In this document: positions 62,725-64,000 of the stretch, one piece after another | How positions within the stretch are numbered: the first letter of the stretch is position 1 | How the letters are laid out: each line of letters begins with the position of its first letter | Origin: Hyphobacterium indicum | GTDB taxonomy: Bacteria > Pseudomonadota > Alphaproteobacteria > Caulobacterales > Maricaulaceae | Direction: 5' to 3' | NCBI RefSeq assembly: GCF_003129605.1 | Contig: NZ_QBDX01000001.1 | Span: 186,001-250,000 of the forward strand | DNA: 64,000 nt | Position numbers and translations under genes: made by a program | Notes under the pieces: model-generated | Databases searched by the model: none | Seen by the model: the letters and a program-made list of their open reading frames with translations, nothing else | What the model was told of the DNA's origin: nothing

Positions 62725-63657
62725 GTGTCTGATAGCAAATCACCAATCTCATTTGGCGCCGATGAGCCGGAAATTCTCGTTGTTTTGCCGAAGTCGGCGA
62801 ACCAGTCGAATCTGGCAGTCGCATTTAACGATCTGTTTTCGTCTCTCGCCAACTGGAAGCTGTGGCTTCGGCTCTCAGTGATCGATATTCGCAATCGCTA
62901 TCGCCGGACTGTTCTGGGACCGTTCTGGAATGTCCTCAGCATGGCGATCCTGATCACGACGCTGGGTGTTCTGTGGTCAACGATTTTCCAGCAGGACTTG
63001 CGCACCCACGTGCCCTATTTCTCGGCCGGCTACGTGACCTGGATTCTGATTGTGTCCGTGTTCAATGACCATACGCAGGCATTCGCGGCCAATGGGGCCA
63101 TTATCCGGGCGATATCGCTGCCGTTTTCTATTCATATTGTCAGGCCGATATCGCGAAATCTCATGGTATTCGCTCATTCGCTGATCGTTCATATTGTCGT
63201 TATGATCGTCACGCAGACGGCAATACTTGAATATATTCCCGGAACCGGCGAGTTGGTGCCCGTCCAGTATAGCTATGATATCGTGACGCTTTTGCTTTTC
63301 CCTGTAGGGCTTCTGATCCTGTCGCTGAATTTCATCTGGATCGGTTTGATTTTGGCCACGGTCTGCGCGCGATATCGCGATGTCTCGCAGGTCGTGGTCG
63401 CGCTTCTTCAGGTTGCCTTTTTCGCGACACCGATATTCTGGCCGCGCACGGTGATCCAGGATAATGTCGTTGCGGACACGATTCTGGCTAAATTCAATCC
63501 ATTCTTTCATTGGGTGGAGGTTGTGCGGTCCCCCCTGCTCGGCAGGGTGCCTTCAGAGCTGACATATGCTGTGACACTGGGCGGAATGGTTTTGGGCTTC
63601 ATGGTGGCCATTTTCATTTACAGCCGATATCGCAAACGCATCTCCTACTGGGTATAA
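62725..63657 (+). CDS. Polysaccharide ABC exporter permease (second Wzm/KpsM type)
   Basis: 310 residues, GTG start. About 40 soluble residues precede the conserved [20 protein letters not shown] and then about six membrane segments. It ends [11 protein letters not shown]. It belongs with the ABC-2 permeases that export undecaprenyl-linked polysaccharide and is a paralogue of the permease at 37461-38288. It is divergent from the giant glycosyltransferase operon across about 200 bases, which should hold both promoters. The ATPase gene starts four bases after its stop. Confidence 0.9.
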   Translation: MSDSKSPISFGADEPEILVVLPKSANQSNLAVAFNDLFSSLANWKLWLRLSVIDIRNRYRRTVLGPFWNVLSMAILITTLGVLWSTIFQQDLRTHVPYFSAGYVTWILIVSVFNDHTQAFAANGAIIRAISLPFSIHIVRPISRNLMVFAHSLIVHIVVMIVTQTAILEYIPGTGELVPVQYSYDIVTLLLFPVGLLILSLNFIWIGLILATVCARYRDVSQVVVALLQVAFFATPIFWPRTVIQDNVVADTILAKFNPFFHWVEVVRSPLLGRVPSELTYAVTLGGMVLGFMVAIFIYSRYRKRISYWV

Positions 63658-63661
63658 AAAA

Positions 63662-64000
63662 ATGAGTGGAATAAAAGTCGACCGCCTGACGGTCGAATAC
63701 CCTGTGATCGATATGAGCCGCAGTTTCCGGCGAGAGATCATGCACAATTGGTTTGGATCCATAACCATGCGTGGCGAGGGTAGCAGCAAATATGCAACCG
63801 TGCGGGCGCTGCAAAACCTTTCCTTCGATCTGAAGGACGGCGACCGCTTGGGATTGATCGGGCCAAACGGGGCAGGCAAGTCGACATTGCTGCGGACTTT
63901 GGCCGGCGTTTATACGCCAACATCAGGAAGCGTTCGCGTCGAGGGAAGAATTTCAACTCTGCTGACGATCGGCGTCGGCATGGAGCTGGATGATTCCGGT
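63662..64000 (+). CDS. Polysaccharide ABC exporter ATP-binding protein (second Wzt/KpsT type), cut by window edge
   Basis: The first 113 residues are visible, running off the right edge. ATG follows a run of A residues right after the permease gene. The extended N-terminal lead ([15 protein letters not shown]) before ALQNLSF and the Walker [19 protein letters not shown] fit the Wzt/TagH group, as does the later [17 protein letters not shown]. Signature and Walker B motifs are beyond the edge, as would be any C-terminal glycan-binding domain, which would matter for understanding chain termination. Confidence 0.9.
   Translation, partial: MSGIKVDRLTVEYPVIDMSRSFRREIMHNWFGSITMRGEGSSKYATVRALQNLSFDLKDGDRLGLIGPNGAGKSTLLRTLAGVYTPTSGSVRVEGRISTLLTIGVGMELDDSG

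Overview
The window looks like a compact, GC-rich alphaproteobacterial chromosome segment, probably from the Caulobacterales/Maricaulales/Hyphomonadaceae side of the class. The pointers are a CpdR-type receiver, a Caulobacter-like MotA with no motB beside it, a 41-residue alphaproteobacterial L36, a large TonB-dependent receptor next to an S9 peptidase, and a ROSE-type RNA thermometer before an Hsp20 gene. Genes are tightly packed, and neighbours often share start and stop bases (ATGA, GTGA, TTGA). Three convergent pairs share one palindromic CTAG as both stop codons. No insertion sequence, phage, CRISPR array or replication origin was recognised.

Region 1 (1-16.6 kb) is mostly housekeeping. 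It holds an edge-truncated alpha/beta hydrolase, a TPR protein and rpmJ. A translationally coupled trio follows: two secreted DUF1194 proteins and an MltB-type lytic transglycosylase. Then come a sterol-desaturase-family enzyme, a TetA-like MFS exporter, motA, a small PLDc_N membrane protein, an RBBP9-type hydrolase, mnmC and a WecG/TagA/CpsF glycosyltransferase. A cobalamin riboswitch precedes a complete B12 uptake operon (btuB, btuF, btuC, btuD), which converges on an Mrp/ApbC Fe-S carrier gene. A tRNA-Val(GAC) closes the region.

Region 2 (16.6-29.5 kb) has a 1085-residue TonB-dependent receptor and a secreted S9 peptidase, suggesting peptide use. After these come cpdR, an N-formylglutamate amidohydrolase, an XRE regulator, a hisN-type phosphatase, a lipoprotein with a methyltransferase fold, the heat-shock gene hsp20 with its thermometer, a pentapeptide-repeat protein, a RibD homologue that has lost most of its reductase domain, and gpmA.

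Region 3 (29.6-64.0 kb) is a large surface-polysaccharide locus. Precursor genes are kdsD, ugd, a phosphomannomutase/phosphoglucomutase, glmM, glmS, galU and a WbpA/WbpE/WbpB-like trio for diamino-uronic acid sugars. Two AsnB-like amidotransferases may turn uronic acids into uronamides. Two Wzm/Wzt ABC exporter pairs are present, the second cut by the right edge. Five glycosyltransferase genes include very large multi-module proteins of about 990 and 1224 residues. Between these two lies the most unusual gene, at 57197-59473. It encodes a long N-terminal coiled coil, a SAM methyltransferase domain and a basic tail built from a 32-residue repeat. By context and domain content it may be a chain-terminating, length-setting methyltransferase comparable to WbdD but with a different domain order. 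This role is inference.

Most boundaries come from reading frames, Shine-Dalgarno spacing and recognised family motifs. Functions for the glycosyltransferases are class-level only. No database search was possible.
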